Source: an uncultured Lachnospiraceae bacterium
GTDB taxonomy: Bacteria > Bacillota > Clostridia > Lachnospirales > Lachnospiraceae
Reading direction: 5' to 3'
NCBI GenBank assembly: GCA_934351765.1
Contig: CAKRJM010000005.1
Span: 1-27,258, forward strand
Length of the DNA stretch: 27,258 bases
The number at the start of each line of letters is the position of its first letter. Position 1 is the first letter of the stretch. The translations under genes were made by a program, and so were the position numbers. Below are positions 1-6,760 of this stretch, in pieces. The notes beneath the pieces are model-generated. The model was not told the origin of the DNA, did not search any database, and saw only the letters and a list, made by a program, of their open reading frames with translations.

Positions 1-135
1 GACGTAGGTGCGGTAAAGGCAGCAACCGATGCAGGCGCAGCGGCAGCAGAGCGCGTAGGCGAGCTGGTATCGATTCATGTGATCCCCAGACCTCATGAGG
101 AGGTTGAGGCAATCCTGCCTTCTCTGAACCGGTAA
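1..135 (+). CDS. Bacterial microcompartment shell protein, EutM/PduA type (3' end only)
   Basis: The open frame from base 1 gives the last 44 residues of a BMC-domain shell protein; the start lies outside the window. Visible are the typical end of the domain, with an [20 protein letters not shown] stretch followed by EEVEAILP. In the family this hexameric protein tiles the facets of the ethanolamine or propanediol microcompartment, and its central pore passes small metabolites. The VIPRPH motif and the short tail after it fit the single-domain EutM/PduA class better than EutL or EutS. The next gene, eutT, starts 91 bases later and is probably in the same operon; the gap holds only the eutT ribosome-binding site. 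The exact paralogue cannot be decided from the C-terminus alone. Confidence 0.9.
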   Translation, partial: DVGAVKAATDAGAAAAERVGELVSIHVIPRPHEEVEAILPSLNR

Positions 136-226
136 TCATTCTGCACAGCGAAATCGAGCTGGGTGCTGAAACATGATTATGATTTATGGAACCGCAAAAA
201 CGAAGAGAAGGAGGCAGTGAAGGATC

Positions 227-1045
227 ATGAAAGTGATTACAGAAGCAGTACTCCGCAATGAACTGCGGGCGGAGATTCCGGAAACGTATACGATTCCGGA
301 GGGAAAGATCTTATCTCCTGCCGCCAGAGAATATCTTCAGCAGTGTAAGGTGAAAATCCTTGATGGAAGGAAAAAGGCAGCCGCGCCTGCGTCCGTACCG
401 AAGGCAGCGGAGGAACCGGCCGATGCTTCGAAGCGTGAGCAGCCTGTGAGCAGCGAAAAGTCTGACGGAGCCGTACCGGTAAAGCCGAAATACCAGGATT
501 TTGAGACCGGAGCGTATTATTTTGAGAAGCCGGAGCATATGACTCAGCTTTTCGGAAACTATCTTGTGGTAAAGGATCACAAGCGGATCTATTTCCGTGG
601 AAAACTGGACAGTCTGGAAAGCCTGTTCATCGTCAACCAGACGATCCTGGAGGAGATGGGTGAGCCGAAGACGCTGGTAGATGATCTTCAGGACGTTCTG
701 GCGAGTATCCGTGAGATCATGCGCTGTGATGTCCTGGACGAGCCGTTCCGGCGAGATTACATGATCGGTCTCAGCCATAAGGAGCTGCGGGAGCATTCTC
801 ACAATCCGATGAAGTATTATAAGATTAAGCAGATGCTTCTTCCGGATCATACCCTGGGAAAGACCTATGCCCTGTTAAATCAGCTTCGGAGCGCGGTGCG
901 TGAGACTGAGGTGGCAGCGGCGGCAGCTTTCCATGAAGGAAAGAGCTATACCAGGGAGGATATCATCGAGGAGCTGAACCGGATGTCCAGCGCCATGCAT
1001 ATCCTGATGTGCAAGTATCTGGCAGGCGAATACAAAACAGATTAA
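227..1045 (+). CDS. eutT: Ethanolamine utilisation cob(I)alamin adenosyltransferase EutT
   Basis: 272 residues. EutT transfers the adenosyl group of ATP to cobalamin, making the coenzyme B12 needed by ethanolamine ammonia-lyase (EutBC). The N-terminus (about residues 2-46) has the EutT pattern ITE-x-x-LR, then ILSPAAREYL; residues 48-88 are a low-complexity Ala/Pro/Glu/Lys linker; the C-terminal two thirds carry the helical adenosyltransferase domain with IMRCDVLDEPF, HSHNPMKYY, LLNQLRSAVRETEVAAAAAF and LNRMSSAMHILM. The HX11CCX2C metal-binding motif known from Salmonella EutT is not seen; the linker sits in its place. Start chosen at 227; AGAAGGAGG (206-214) lies 12 bases upstream, rather far, with AAGGA closer. 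Followed 15 bases later by pduL. Confidence 0.88.
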   Translation: MKVITEAVLRNELRAEIPETYTIPEGKILSPAAREYLQQCKVKILDGRKKAAAPASVPKAAEEPADASKREQPVSSEKSDGAVPVKPKYQDFETGAYYFEKPEHMTQLFGNYLVVKDHKRIYFRGKLDSLESLFIVNQTILEEMGEPKTLVDDLQDVLASIREIMRCDVLDEPFRRDYMIGLSHKELREHSHNPMKYYKIKQMLLPDHTLGKTYALLNQLRSAVRETEVAAAAAFHEGKSYTREDIIEELNRMSSAMHILMCKYLAGEYKTD

Positions 1046-1060
1046 ACAGAGGTATAAAGC

Positions 1061-1675
1061 ATGAAACAGCTCATAGAAAAGGTTCTGGATGCGCTGACAG
1101 ATGCCGGTCTTGTCGAGGTTGAGGTTTCGGCAAGACATGTTCATCTGACACAGGAGGATCTGGAGCGCCTGTTTGGGAAAGGGGCAGAGCTTCATCCGAA
1201 GCGTCCGCTTTCCCAGCCGGGACAGTTTCTCAGTGAGGAACGGGTAACGATCCGCGGACCGAAGGGAGAAAAGACCCGTGTAGCCGTTCTTGGACCGGTG
1301 CGGAAAGCAACTCAGGTAGAGCTTTCCAGGAGCGACTGTGTGGCACTTGGCGTAAAGGCTCCCATCCGGGAATCCGGTGATGTAAAAGGCTCCGCGCCCA
1401 TGACGGTCGTGGGACCGGAGGGAACCATCGAGATTTCGGAGGGAACCATCATCGCCCACAACCACATTCATGTTCCTGAGGAGACCGCAAAACGGCTGGG
1501 ACTGGCAGACAAGGAGCGGGTAAGTGTCCGGATCCTGACAGACCGGCCGGTGGTGTTTGAGGATGTGATCATCCGCGTCAGCGACAGGTTTACATTTAAG
1601 ATGCATGTGGACTTTGACGAGGCGAATGCAGCGGAGGTAAGCGGGTTTACACTGGGTCAGATTATCCGCCATTAA
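1061..1675 (+). CDS. pduL: Phosphate propanoyltransferase/phosphotransacetylase PduL (EutD-like)
   Basis: 204 residues, the usual PduL size. The enzyme converts acetyl-CoA or propionyl-CoA plus phosphate to acyl-phosphate and free CoA, recycling CoA inside the microcompartment. Family motifs are clear: VSARHVHLT near residue 21, PLSQPGQFLSEERVTIRGPKG, the zinc-binding AHNHIHV, and FKMHVDFDEANAA near the end. It is the PduL type and not the Pta-like EutD of enteric bacteria. The first 15 residues (MKQLIEKVLDALTDA) form an amphipathic helix like the encapsulation peptides that target cargo to the shell. Start has AGAGG eight bases upstream. It lies between eutT and eutJ with short gaps, so co-transcribed; in this context acetyl-CoA is the likely substrate. 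Confidence 0.93.
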   Translation: MKQLIEKVLDALTDAGLVEVEVSARHVHLTQEDLERLFGKGAELHPKRPLSQPGQFLSEERVTIRGPKGEKTRVAVLGPVRKATQVELSRSDCVALGVKAPIRESGDVKGSAPMTVVGPEGTIEISEGTIIAHNHIHVPEETAKRLGLADKERVSVRILTDRPVVFEDVIIRVSDRFTFKMHVDFDEANAAEVSGFTLGQIIRH

Positions 1676-1697
1676 GAAACAGACAAGGGGAGTTACT

Positions 1698-2522
1698 ATG
1701 GATATCAAAGCAGTGGAAGCATTCATGAAACAGGTAGGAGAGTCCGAAACAAAGACCTTTCCCCATACGGGCAGGTTAAAGACCGGACTGGATCTGGGAA
1801 CTGCCTGCATCGTTTTAGTAGTTCTGGACGAAGAAAATCGTCCGGTGGCCTGTGAGAAGCAGGCGGCCAGAGTTCTGCGGGACGGTGTGGTGGTCGATTA
1901 TTCCGGCGCGCTGAGGATCGTAAAAGAGCTGAAGGAAAAGCTGGAGGAACGGCTGGGGCAGGAGCTTGTCGAGTGCGCCATTGCCATGCCCGCCGGTACG
2001 GAGAGCAGCATAAAGACCCATCAGTATGTGGCAGAGGGAGCGGGGTTTGAGGTTACGGCAGTCCTCGATGAGCCTTCCTCCGCCAACGCGGTCTACAAGA
2101 TCGACAACGGCGTGATTGTTGATGTGGGCGGCGGAACGACGGGGCTTGCGGTGATTCATGACGGAAGAGTGGTACAGGTAGAGGACGAACCCACCGGGGG
2201 AACGCACCTCTCCCTGGTACTGGCCGGCAATTACCATATTCCCTTTGAAGAGGCGGAGCAGATTAAGCAGGATTACAGCCGGCATAAGGAAATTCTTCCG
2301 GTGCTGAAGCCGGTCGCGGAAAAGATTGCTTCGATCATTCGCCGCTATGTAAGCGGAAAGGATGTGGATACGATCTACCTGTGCGGCGGAACCTGCTGTC
2401 TGACCGGCATTGAGAAGATTATTGAAAAGGAAACCGGAATCCGGACAATCAAACCGGAGAATCCGTTCCTTGTGACTCCGGCCGGGATTGCCATGAACTG
2501 TGTCCTGGAACCGGAGAGATAG
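1698..2522 (+). CDS. eutJ: Ethanolamine utilisation protein EutJ, Hsp70/actin-like ATPase
   Basis: 274 residues, normal for EutJ. The family has the actin/Hsp70 ATPase fold without a substrate-binding domain and is thought to act as a chaperone or reactivation factor in the eut pathway; its precise job is not settled. Nucleotide-binding elements are visible: phosphate loop 1 LKTGLDLGTACIVLVVLD (from about residue 28), the VDVGGGTTGLAVI phosphate 2 loop (about residue 140) and the adenosine motif LCGGTCCLTGIE (about residue 228). Start has AAGGGGAG seven bases upstream. Sits 22 bases after pduL and 70 bases before the next eut gene. Confidence 0.92.
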   Translation: MDIKAVEAFMKQVGESETKTFPHTGRLKTGLDLGTACIVLVVLDEENRPVACEKQAARVLRDGVVVDYSGALRIVKELKEKLEERLGQELVECAIAMPAGTESSIKTHQYVAEGAGFEVTAVLDEPSSANAVYKIDNGVIVDVGGGTTGLAVIHDGRVVQVEDEPTGGTHLSLVLAGNYHIPFEEAEQIKQDYSRHKEILPVLKPVAEKIASIIRRYVSGKDVDTIYLCGGTCCLTGIEKIIEKETGIRTIKPENPFLVTPAGIAMNCVLEPER

Positions 2523-2592
2523 GAATGACTGGTAAGGGCAGGATCGGCATAAGTACGATTGCAGCGGAAAATGAGAGAAAGGAGGGGAGCAC

Positions 2593-3360
2593 ATGGACAA
2601 AGACGCGTTGGTGAGCGAAATCTGCCGCAGAGTGGAAGAAAAGCTTCAGGCGCTGGAAACCGGCACAGAGCCGGAGAACGAGGAAGAAAAGAAAGGAAAG
2701 CGAAAGCTTCTTCTTCTGACCGAGGAGCATGGGGATGCGTGTCATGAGTTTCTGAAAAACAGGGAGCTTGGAGCCTGTTTCCATGTAGAATGTGCGCTGT
2801 TGGCGGACAATCAGTGCAGGATCGATGACTACGAGGGCATTGTGGTATATACATTATCGGTCGGTGCACTGGCGAAGCTGGCAGCCGGAATCGTGGACAA
2901 TGGATTTACCGGCCTGTTTGCAGAGGCACTGTTAAAGGGAAAGAAGATTTGGCTGGTAAAAGAGGGCATTGAGCTGTGTTCATATAAAGAAACGGCAGCA
3001 CCTGCATATTATAGGCTCATGGAGGAAAAGCTGGAATTCTTAAAGGAAGCCGGCATTATCGTTGCCGCGCAGGATCAGATCCCCGGACTGATTACCGGAA
3101 GCGGGGCAGTTTGCCCGGAGGTACGATGTGCCCAGGCAGAATGCAGTAAAAATGCAGAAAAAGAAACAGATACAGCAGATGCGGGAAAAACCGGAAAAAC
3201 GGCGGTGCTTTCCAAAAAAATCATAACAGAGCGGGATATTGTTCTTCTTGCACAGGAAAAGACTGTGAAGGTCATTGTAGGAGAGCATGCAATTCTTACG
3301 GATCTTGCGAAAGAGTATGCCGCAAAGCATAAGATCGAGATCAGCAGGGATCCTGCTTAG
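2593..3360 (+). CDS. Gram-positive ethanolamine utilisation protein of unknown function (TIGR02536-like)
   Basis: 255 residues. From its position between eutJ and eutN and its sequence I place it in the eut-associated family found in Firmicutes but not in enteric eut operons (TIGR02536); the reaction is unknown. Seen: an N-terminal amphipathic helix (MDKDALVSEICRRVEEKLQ) resembling shell-targeting peptides; a charged Glu/Lys-rich linker to about residue 37; a central alpha/beta, flavoprotein-like domain (KLLLLTEEHGDAC, then a DDYEGIVVYTLSVGALAKLAAGI segment); a Cys-bearing linker; and a C-terminal module at 209-251 starting KIITERDIV and containing ILTDLAKEYAAKHKIEI. That tail resembles the first 46 residues of EutT in this operon. 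Start preceded by AAAGGAGGGG. The longer C-terminal part may be an added domain. Confidence 0.75.
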   Translation: MDKDALVSEICRRVEEKLQALETGTEPENEEEKKGKRKLLLLTEEHGDACHEFLKNRELGACFHVECALLADNQCRIDDYEGIVVYTLSVGALAKLAAGIVDNGFTGLFAEALLKGKKIWLVKEGIELCSYKETAAPAYYRLMEEKLEFLKEAGIIVAAQDQIPGLITGSGAVCPEVRCAQAECSKNAEKETDTADAGKTGKTAVLSKKIITERDIVLLAQEKTVKVIVGEHAILTDLAKEYAAKHKIEISRDPA

Positions 3361-3375
3361 AAAGGGCGGAGAACC

Positions 3376-3651
3376 ATGAAAACAGGAAAAGTGATTGGAA
3401 ATATCTGGGCAACAAGGAAGGAAGAGAAACTTGCAGGCCTGAAGCTCCTGGTGGTTCAGCCCATCAATCTCCTGAATGAAGCACCCATTGAGACGCCTGT
3501 TGTGGCTGCCGATATCATCGGGGCCGGTGTCGGAGAAAAGGTGCTTTATGTTGGCGGAAGCTCTGCGCGTGGCGCAGCCGGAAGCATGGATATTCCGGTT
3601 GACGCTACCATCGTGGGGATCGTAGACAATCAGGAGATCGTGGACGTATAA
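3376..3651 (+). CDS. eutN: Microcompartment vertex protein EutN/CcmL
   Basis: 91 residues, standard for EutN/CcmL. The family forms pentamers that cap the vertices of polyhedral microcompartments. Family features are the start MKTGKVIGNIWATRKEEKL, LKLLVVQPINL, VVAADIIGAGVGEKVLYVGGSSAR and the closing IVGIVDNQEIV. Start has AAAGGGCGGAG just upstream. It follows the previous gene by 15 bases and precedes eutH by 25, fitting one transcript. Together with the hexameric shell protein at the left edge it shows that the locus builds a closed shell and is not merely a catabolic operon. Confidence 0.95.
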   Translation: MKTGKVIGNIWATRKEEKLAGLKLLVVQPINLLNEAPIETPVVAADIIGAGVGEKVLYVGGSSARGAAGSMDIPVDATIVGIVDNQEIVDV

Positions 3652-3676
3652 AAATAACAGAGACAGGAGGAGGAAT

Positions 3677-4927
3677 ATGTTTCAGGAATTGCTTGATAAT
3701 ATTACAAACATTGATGTCCTGACAGGGAGTTTGAAAGAGTGGATTTCCAATCTTTCCATCAATTCAGTCATCATGTTCATTATGATGATTTTCATGATCG
3801 TAGGTGCGATTGACAAAATCCGCGGAAACAAACACGGATATGGTGAAAAGTTTGAAGAGGGATTTAATGCCATGGGGCCTCTGGCTCTGGCAATGGCGGG
3901 CGTTGTGGCAGCAGCACCGGTTCTGGCGATTATCCTAAAGCCGATTATCGTTCCGATCTATAAGCTGCTGGGCGCTGATCCCTCCATGTTTGCAACGACA
4001 CTGCTGGCATGCGACATGGGCGGTTATCCGCTGGCTATGGAGCTTTCCTCCAATCAGGCAGTCGGAAACTATGCCGGCCTGATTCTCGGAACCATGATGG
4101 GACCGACACTGGTATTTACGATCCCCGTTGCACTGTCGATTATTAAGAAGAAAGACCGGCCGTATCTTGGTGCAGGTGTTCTTGCCGGTATGATCACGAT
4201 TCCCATCGGCTGTATCGTCGGGGGTCTTGTCATGAACATGACCCAGTACAAGATCGGTATTGGGACGATCCTTGTAAACCTGATCCCGGTTATCATTATT
4301 GCAGGTCTTATTGTTCTCGGCCTCTGGTTCAAGCCGGGAAAGATGATCAATGGCTTTAATAAATTCGGTACCGGTGTTACGGTGGTGATCACGATTCTTA
4401 CCATGATCGCGGTATTTGAGTATCAGACCGGAATCAAGCTTCCGTTATTCAATATTATGGTAGAGCCTGACGCAGCCGGAACAATCCCGTTGGAGTCCGG
4501 ACTTTTAACCTGCGGCCAGATTGCCATTGTTCTGATCGGTGCATTCCCCATGGTACTGTGGATCACAAGAACCTTCGGAAAAGCGCTGAACGCACTGGGA
4601 AGAAAATTCGGCATGGACGAGAATGGCTCTGCCGGTCTTGTTGCAACACTGGCAAACAACATCGCCATGTTCAATATCATGGATCAGATGAATGCAAAGG
4701 GCAAGCTGCTCAACGTGGCATTTGCAGTAAGTGCGGCATTTGTATTCGGTGATCATCTTGGATTTACCGCAGGCGTAAACTCCGAAATGATTTTCCCGGT
4801 TATCGTAGGCAAGCTGGTGGCAGGTATCACCGCACTGCTTCTTGCAAACCTTCTTTCTCCCAAGCTGCTCTCCAAGGTAGAGGCGGCTGCTGAAAAAGAG
4901 GATAAGGACGGCAAGGAAGAAGCGTAA
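3677..4927 (+). CDS. eutH: Ethanolamine permease EutH
   Basis: 416 residues, typical EutH length. EutH is an inner-membrane protein that takes up ethanolamine when little of the uncharged form is present, as at low pH. The protein is almost wholly hydrophobic with about ten to eleven predicted membrane segments; recognisable stretches include GYGEKFEEGFNAMGPLALAM, LACDMGGYPLAMELS and ANNIAMFNIMDQMNAKGKLL, followed by FGDHLGFTAG, and the tail after the last helix is charged (EAAAEKEDKDGKEEA). Start chosen at the ATG preceded by AGGAGGAGG. Presence of EutH in the eut operon makes ethanolamine, and not propanediol or choline, the likely substrate of this microcompartment. Confidence 0.95.
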   Translation: MFQELLDNITNIDVLTGSLKEWISNLSINSVIMFIMMIFMIVGAIDKIRGNKHGYGEKFEEGFNAMGPLALAMAGVVAAAPVLAIILKPIIVPIYKLLGADPSMFATTLLACDMGGYPLAMELSSNQAVGNYAGLILGTMMGPTLVFTIPVALSIIKKKDRPYLGAGVLAGMITIPIGCIVGGLVMNMTQYKIGIGTILVNLIPVIIIAGLIVLGLWFKPGKMINGFNKFGTGVTVVITILTMIAVFEYQTGIKLPLFNIMVEPDAAGTIPLESGLLTCGQIAIVLIGAFPMVLWITRTFGKALNALGRKFGMDENGSAGLVATLANNIAMFNIMDQMNAKGKLLNVAFAVSAAFVFGDHLGFTAGVNSEMIFPVIVGKLVAGITALLLANLLSPKLLSKVEAAAEKEDKDGKEEA

Positions 4928-4948
4928 ACAGGCAGAAAGGAGAACGAC

Positions 4949-5383
4949 ATGAACGTAAGTGAAGAACTGATCCGCCAGGTCATTCAGAAGGTTCTTGAGG
5001 AGTCTGCGCAGGCAGGCACCGCAAAAGAGAGCTTTGAAAAACAGAAGGATCCCAGCGGAATTATTAAGATCAAGACGGATACCGTGAAGTGTGAGCCGTT
5101 CAAACAGGACGGCGTGGCGCTGAAGGATGTGGTGACACTGGAAGAAGCCCCCAGAATGGGCTGCGGCATCATGGAGCTGGATCATACAAGCTTTGAGTGG
5201 ACTCTGACCTATGATGAATATGATATGGTAATTGACGGCGTGCTGGAGATCGAGATTGATGGCCGAGTGGTAACCGGAAATCCCGGAGATATTATTTATA
5301 TTCCGAAGGATTCCCATATCCATTTCCAGACACCTGAAAAGACGAGATATGCATACTTTGTTTATCCCGCAGACTGGCAGTAG
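4949..5383 (+). CDS. eutQ: Ethanolamine utilisation protein EutQ, cupin-type (acetate kinase)
   Basis: 144 residues, shorter than the roughly 230-residue enteric EutQ, as is common in Firmicutes. It carries the EutQ cupin: MGCGIMELDHTSFEWTLTYDE, then YDMVIDGVLEIEIDGRVV and GDIIYIPKDSHIHF, about residues 70-135. Salmonella EutQ has been reported to have acetate kinase activity and to be needed for shell assembly; I infer the same here, so that with PduL it would give ATP from acetyl-phosphate. The first 19 residues (MNVSEELIRQVIQKVLEES) form an amphipathic helix like those of PduL and the 2593 gene. Start has AAAGGAG eight bases upstream. Last gene of the operon, followed eight bases later by a terminator stem. 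Confidence 0.9.
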   Translation: MNVSEELIRQVIQKVLEESAQAGTAKESFEKQKDPSGIIKIKTDTVKCEPFKQDGVALKDVVTLEEAPRMGCGIMELDHTSFEWTLTYDEYDMVIDGVLEIEIDGRVVTGNPGDIIYIPKDSHIHFQTPEKTRYAYFVYPADWQ

Positions 5384-5392
5384 GCTGTCATA

Positions 5393-5446
5393 CCCCCCAA
5401 ACGCTTCGGCATATGATGAAAGAACGAAGCATTTGGGGGATTTTTT
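5393..5446 (+). terminator. Rho-independent terminator of the eut operon, overlapping the next gene's ribosome-binding site
   Basis: CCCCCCAAACGCTTCG (5393-5408) pairs with CGAAGCATTTGGGGG (5425-5439) with a single C-A mismatch, loop 5409-5424, followed by A and six T (5441-5446). The T-run touches the ATG of the next gene at 5447, and the GGGGGA of the descending arm is the only Shine-Dalgarno-like sequence for that gene. Confidence 0.92.
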
Positions 5447-6307
5447 ATGAAGCGGCATATGGAACTGCTGATGGGGATATTGCTTTTACTGGCAGTGTTC
5501 GCCTTTACCGGCCCGTTTCCCGTCTGGGAGATGGCCGGAAAACAGACAAACGGCATTCCCGTGGAAAACGGGAGAGAACAGGAGGTGGAAAACCAGAAAG
5601 AGAACGGAAGTGAAAACCGCAGAGAAGACGGGAGTGAAAGCAGTGGGGAAACCGGCGGAGCTGCGGTGGAAAACCGGGGAGAGAGCGGAGAAGCTGAAAG
5701 CAAAAACAGCGGAGATTCGCAGAAAGTCATAGTCCTTGACCCTGGCCATGGCGGTTCCGATCCGGGAAAGATCGGTGTATCCGGGACAAAGGAAAAGGAT
5801 ATCAATCTTTCTGTTACATATAAAGCAAAGGAGCTTCTGGAGCAGAACGGGATTACTGTGATACTCACAAGAGAGGCGGATCAGAGCCTTTCCGACGCCT
5901 CCGCGAAAAACAAAAAGCTCTCGGATCTGGAAGAACGCTGCCGGATCATCAACGAAAGCGGAGCGGCCTTTGCTGTAAGTATCCATCAGAACAGCTACAG
6001 CGATCCGTCTGTCCGCGGCTCCCAGGTCTTTTATTACAAAAGCTCCGCAGAAGGAAAAAAACTGGCGGAAGCGCTCCAGACCGTGTTCAACGATACCATC
6101 AGCCGGGAGAAGAACCGCCGGATCAAGGAAAATACCTCCTACTATCTTCTCATTCATGTCAAATGCCCCATCGTCATCGCCGAGTGCGGGTTTCTGAGCA
6201 ATCCGGACGAAGAACAGAAGCTGTCCGACGACGCGTATCAGGATCAGGTGGCAGAAGCACTGGCGAAGGGGATACTGGAGTATCTGGGGAAGGCAGCAGG
6301 GGAATAA
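5447..6307 (+). CDS. cwlD: N-acetylmuramoyl-L-alanine amidase, CwlD-like (Amidase_3)
   Basis: 286 residues. Amidase_3 zinc enzymes cleave the bond between muramic acid and L-alanine; CwlD does this in the spore cortex, the first step of muramic-delta-lactam formation. Residues 6-22 are a membrane or signal segment; 40-92 are a degenerate hydrophilic linker rich in Glu, Asn, Gly and Ser; the catalytic domain runs from about 93 to 282. Zinc ligands are visible as His101 in LDPGHGG, Glu116 in TKEKDIN and the His of VSIHQNS; the catalytic Glu is in IAECGFLSN. No cell-wall binding repeats. CwlD is favoured over a vegetative amidase because of the single N-terminal helix and bare domain, but this is an inference. 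ATG 5447 abuts the terminator T-run; internal starts at 5459 and 5471 have no better ribosome-binding site. Confidence 0.82.
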   Translation: MKRHMELLMGILLLLAVFAFTGPFPVWEMAGKQTNGIPVENGREQEVENQKENGSENRREDGSESSGETGGAAVENRGESGEAESKNSGDSQKVIVLDPGHGGSDPGKIGVSGTKEKDINLSVTYKAKELLEQNGITVILTREADQSLSDASAKNKKLSDLEERCRIINESGAAFAVSIHQNSYSDPSVRGSQVFYYKSSAEGKKLAEALQTVFNDTISREKNRRIKENTSYYLLIHVKCPIVIAECGFLSNPDEEQKLSDDAYQDQVAEALAKGILEYLGKAAGE

Positions 6308-6323
6308 AAGAAAATATGCTGAT

Positions 6324-6341
6324 AAATTCACGTGTGAATTT
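6324..6341. promoter_or_regulatory. Palindromic operator of the Phd-type antitoxin
   Basis: AAATTCAC (6324-6331) and GTGAATTT (6334-6341) are perfect inverted repeats around a GT centre, one base before the predicted -35 element. Phd-family antitoxins bind palindromes in their own promoter, so this is a likely autoregulation site; the assignment is inferred from position. Confidence 0.55.
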
Positions 6342-6342
6342 G

Positions 6343-6371
6343 TTGCTGTTTATGGAAATGGGGAGTACAAT
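6343..6371 (+). promoter_or_regulatory. Promoter of the antitoxin gene
   Basis: TTGCTG (6343-6348), a 17-base spacer and TACAAT (6366-6371), 20 bases before the chosen start codon at 6392. It overlaps the flank of the operator palindrome. Prediction from consensus only. Confidence 0.5.
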
Positions 6372-6391
6372 AAAGGAAAGGAGGAATGATT

Positions 6392-6649
6392 ATGCCAAAT
6401 ATAAAACCAATTTCCGATCTGAGAAATTATACCGATGTATTAAAAGAAGTCGATAGCACAAGCCGGGTATACCTGACAAGAAACGGCCATGGTGAATATG
6501 GGATTCTTACGATGGAAGAAATTGACGAACTGGATCGCTGTAAAGCAGCTTATGCGCTTCTTCTGAAATTACAGAAAGCAGAAGAAAGAGCCGAAGCCGA
6601 GGGCTGGATCGATGCCGATGAGCTGGAAAAAGAACTGGGGGCAGGGTGA
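6392..6649 (+). CDS. Type II antitoxin, Phd/YefM (prevent-host-death) family
   Basis: 85 residues from the ATG at 6392. Phd proteins bind DNA through their N-terminal fold and neutralise a RelE/ParE or Doc toxin through the C-terminus. Seen: PNIKPISDLRNYTDVLKEVD, then VYLTRNGHGEYGILTMEEID, both typical of the domain, and a charged C-terminal helix ending IDADELEKELGAG. AGGAGG (6379-6384) lies seven bases before 6392, which favours this start over the in-frame ATG at 6386. The gene has its own promoter and palindrome. Its stop overlaps by four bases the start of a very short toxin-like frame (GTGA), the usual antitoxin-toxin coupling, but the toxin is cut short. Confidence 0.85.
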   Translation: MPNIKPISDLRNYTDVLKEVDSTSRVYLTRNGHGEYGILTMEEIDELDRCKAAYALLLKLQKAEERAEAEGWIDADELEKELGAG

Positions 6650-6750
6650 ATTTGACTTACAGATTAAAATATTCCCCAGATGGCCGTCTGTGGAAGCTTT
6701 TTCGGATTCCGCTGAGAACACAGGAGAGCCTTGATTTCTGGGGAGAATAG
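6646..6750 (+). pseudogene. Remnant of a RelE/ParE-type toxin, N-terminal fragment
   Basis: A GTG-initiated frame of 34 codons overlaps the antitoxin stop by four bases. Its first residues (VNLTYRLKYSPDGR) resemble the first beta strand and helix start of RelE/ParE toxins, which are about 90-110 residues long. The reading frame then ends at TAG 6748-6750, and neither other + frame downstream continues toxin-like sequence; a convergent membrane-protein gene begins 11 bases later. I read this as a toxin truncated by deletion. The similarity is short, so a chance frame remains possible. Confidence 0.45.
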
Positions 6751-6760
6751 CCGCAGGTGT

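Noticed and set aside
4505..5458. 317-codon minus-strand frame opposite eutH and eutQ
   Set aside because: Spans the intergenic terminator and two conserved genes on the other strand; no ribosome-binding site or domain.
5567..5722. Repetitive GAAAAC/GGGAG-like stretch in the cwlD linker, as a possible tandem repeat
   Set aside because: Units are irregular in length and sequence and encode a Glu/Asn/Gly/Ser-rich linker; ordinary low complexity.
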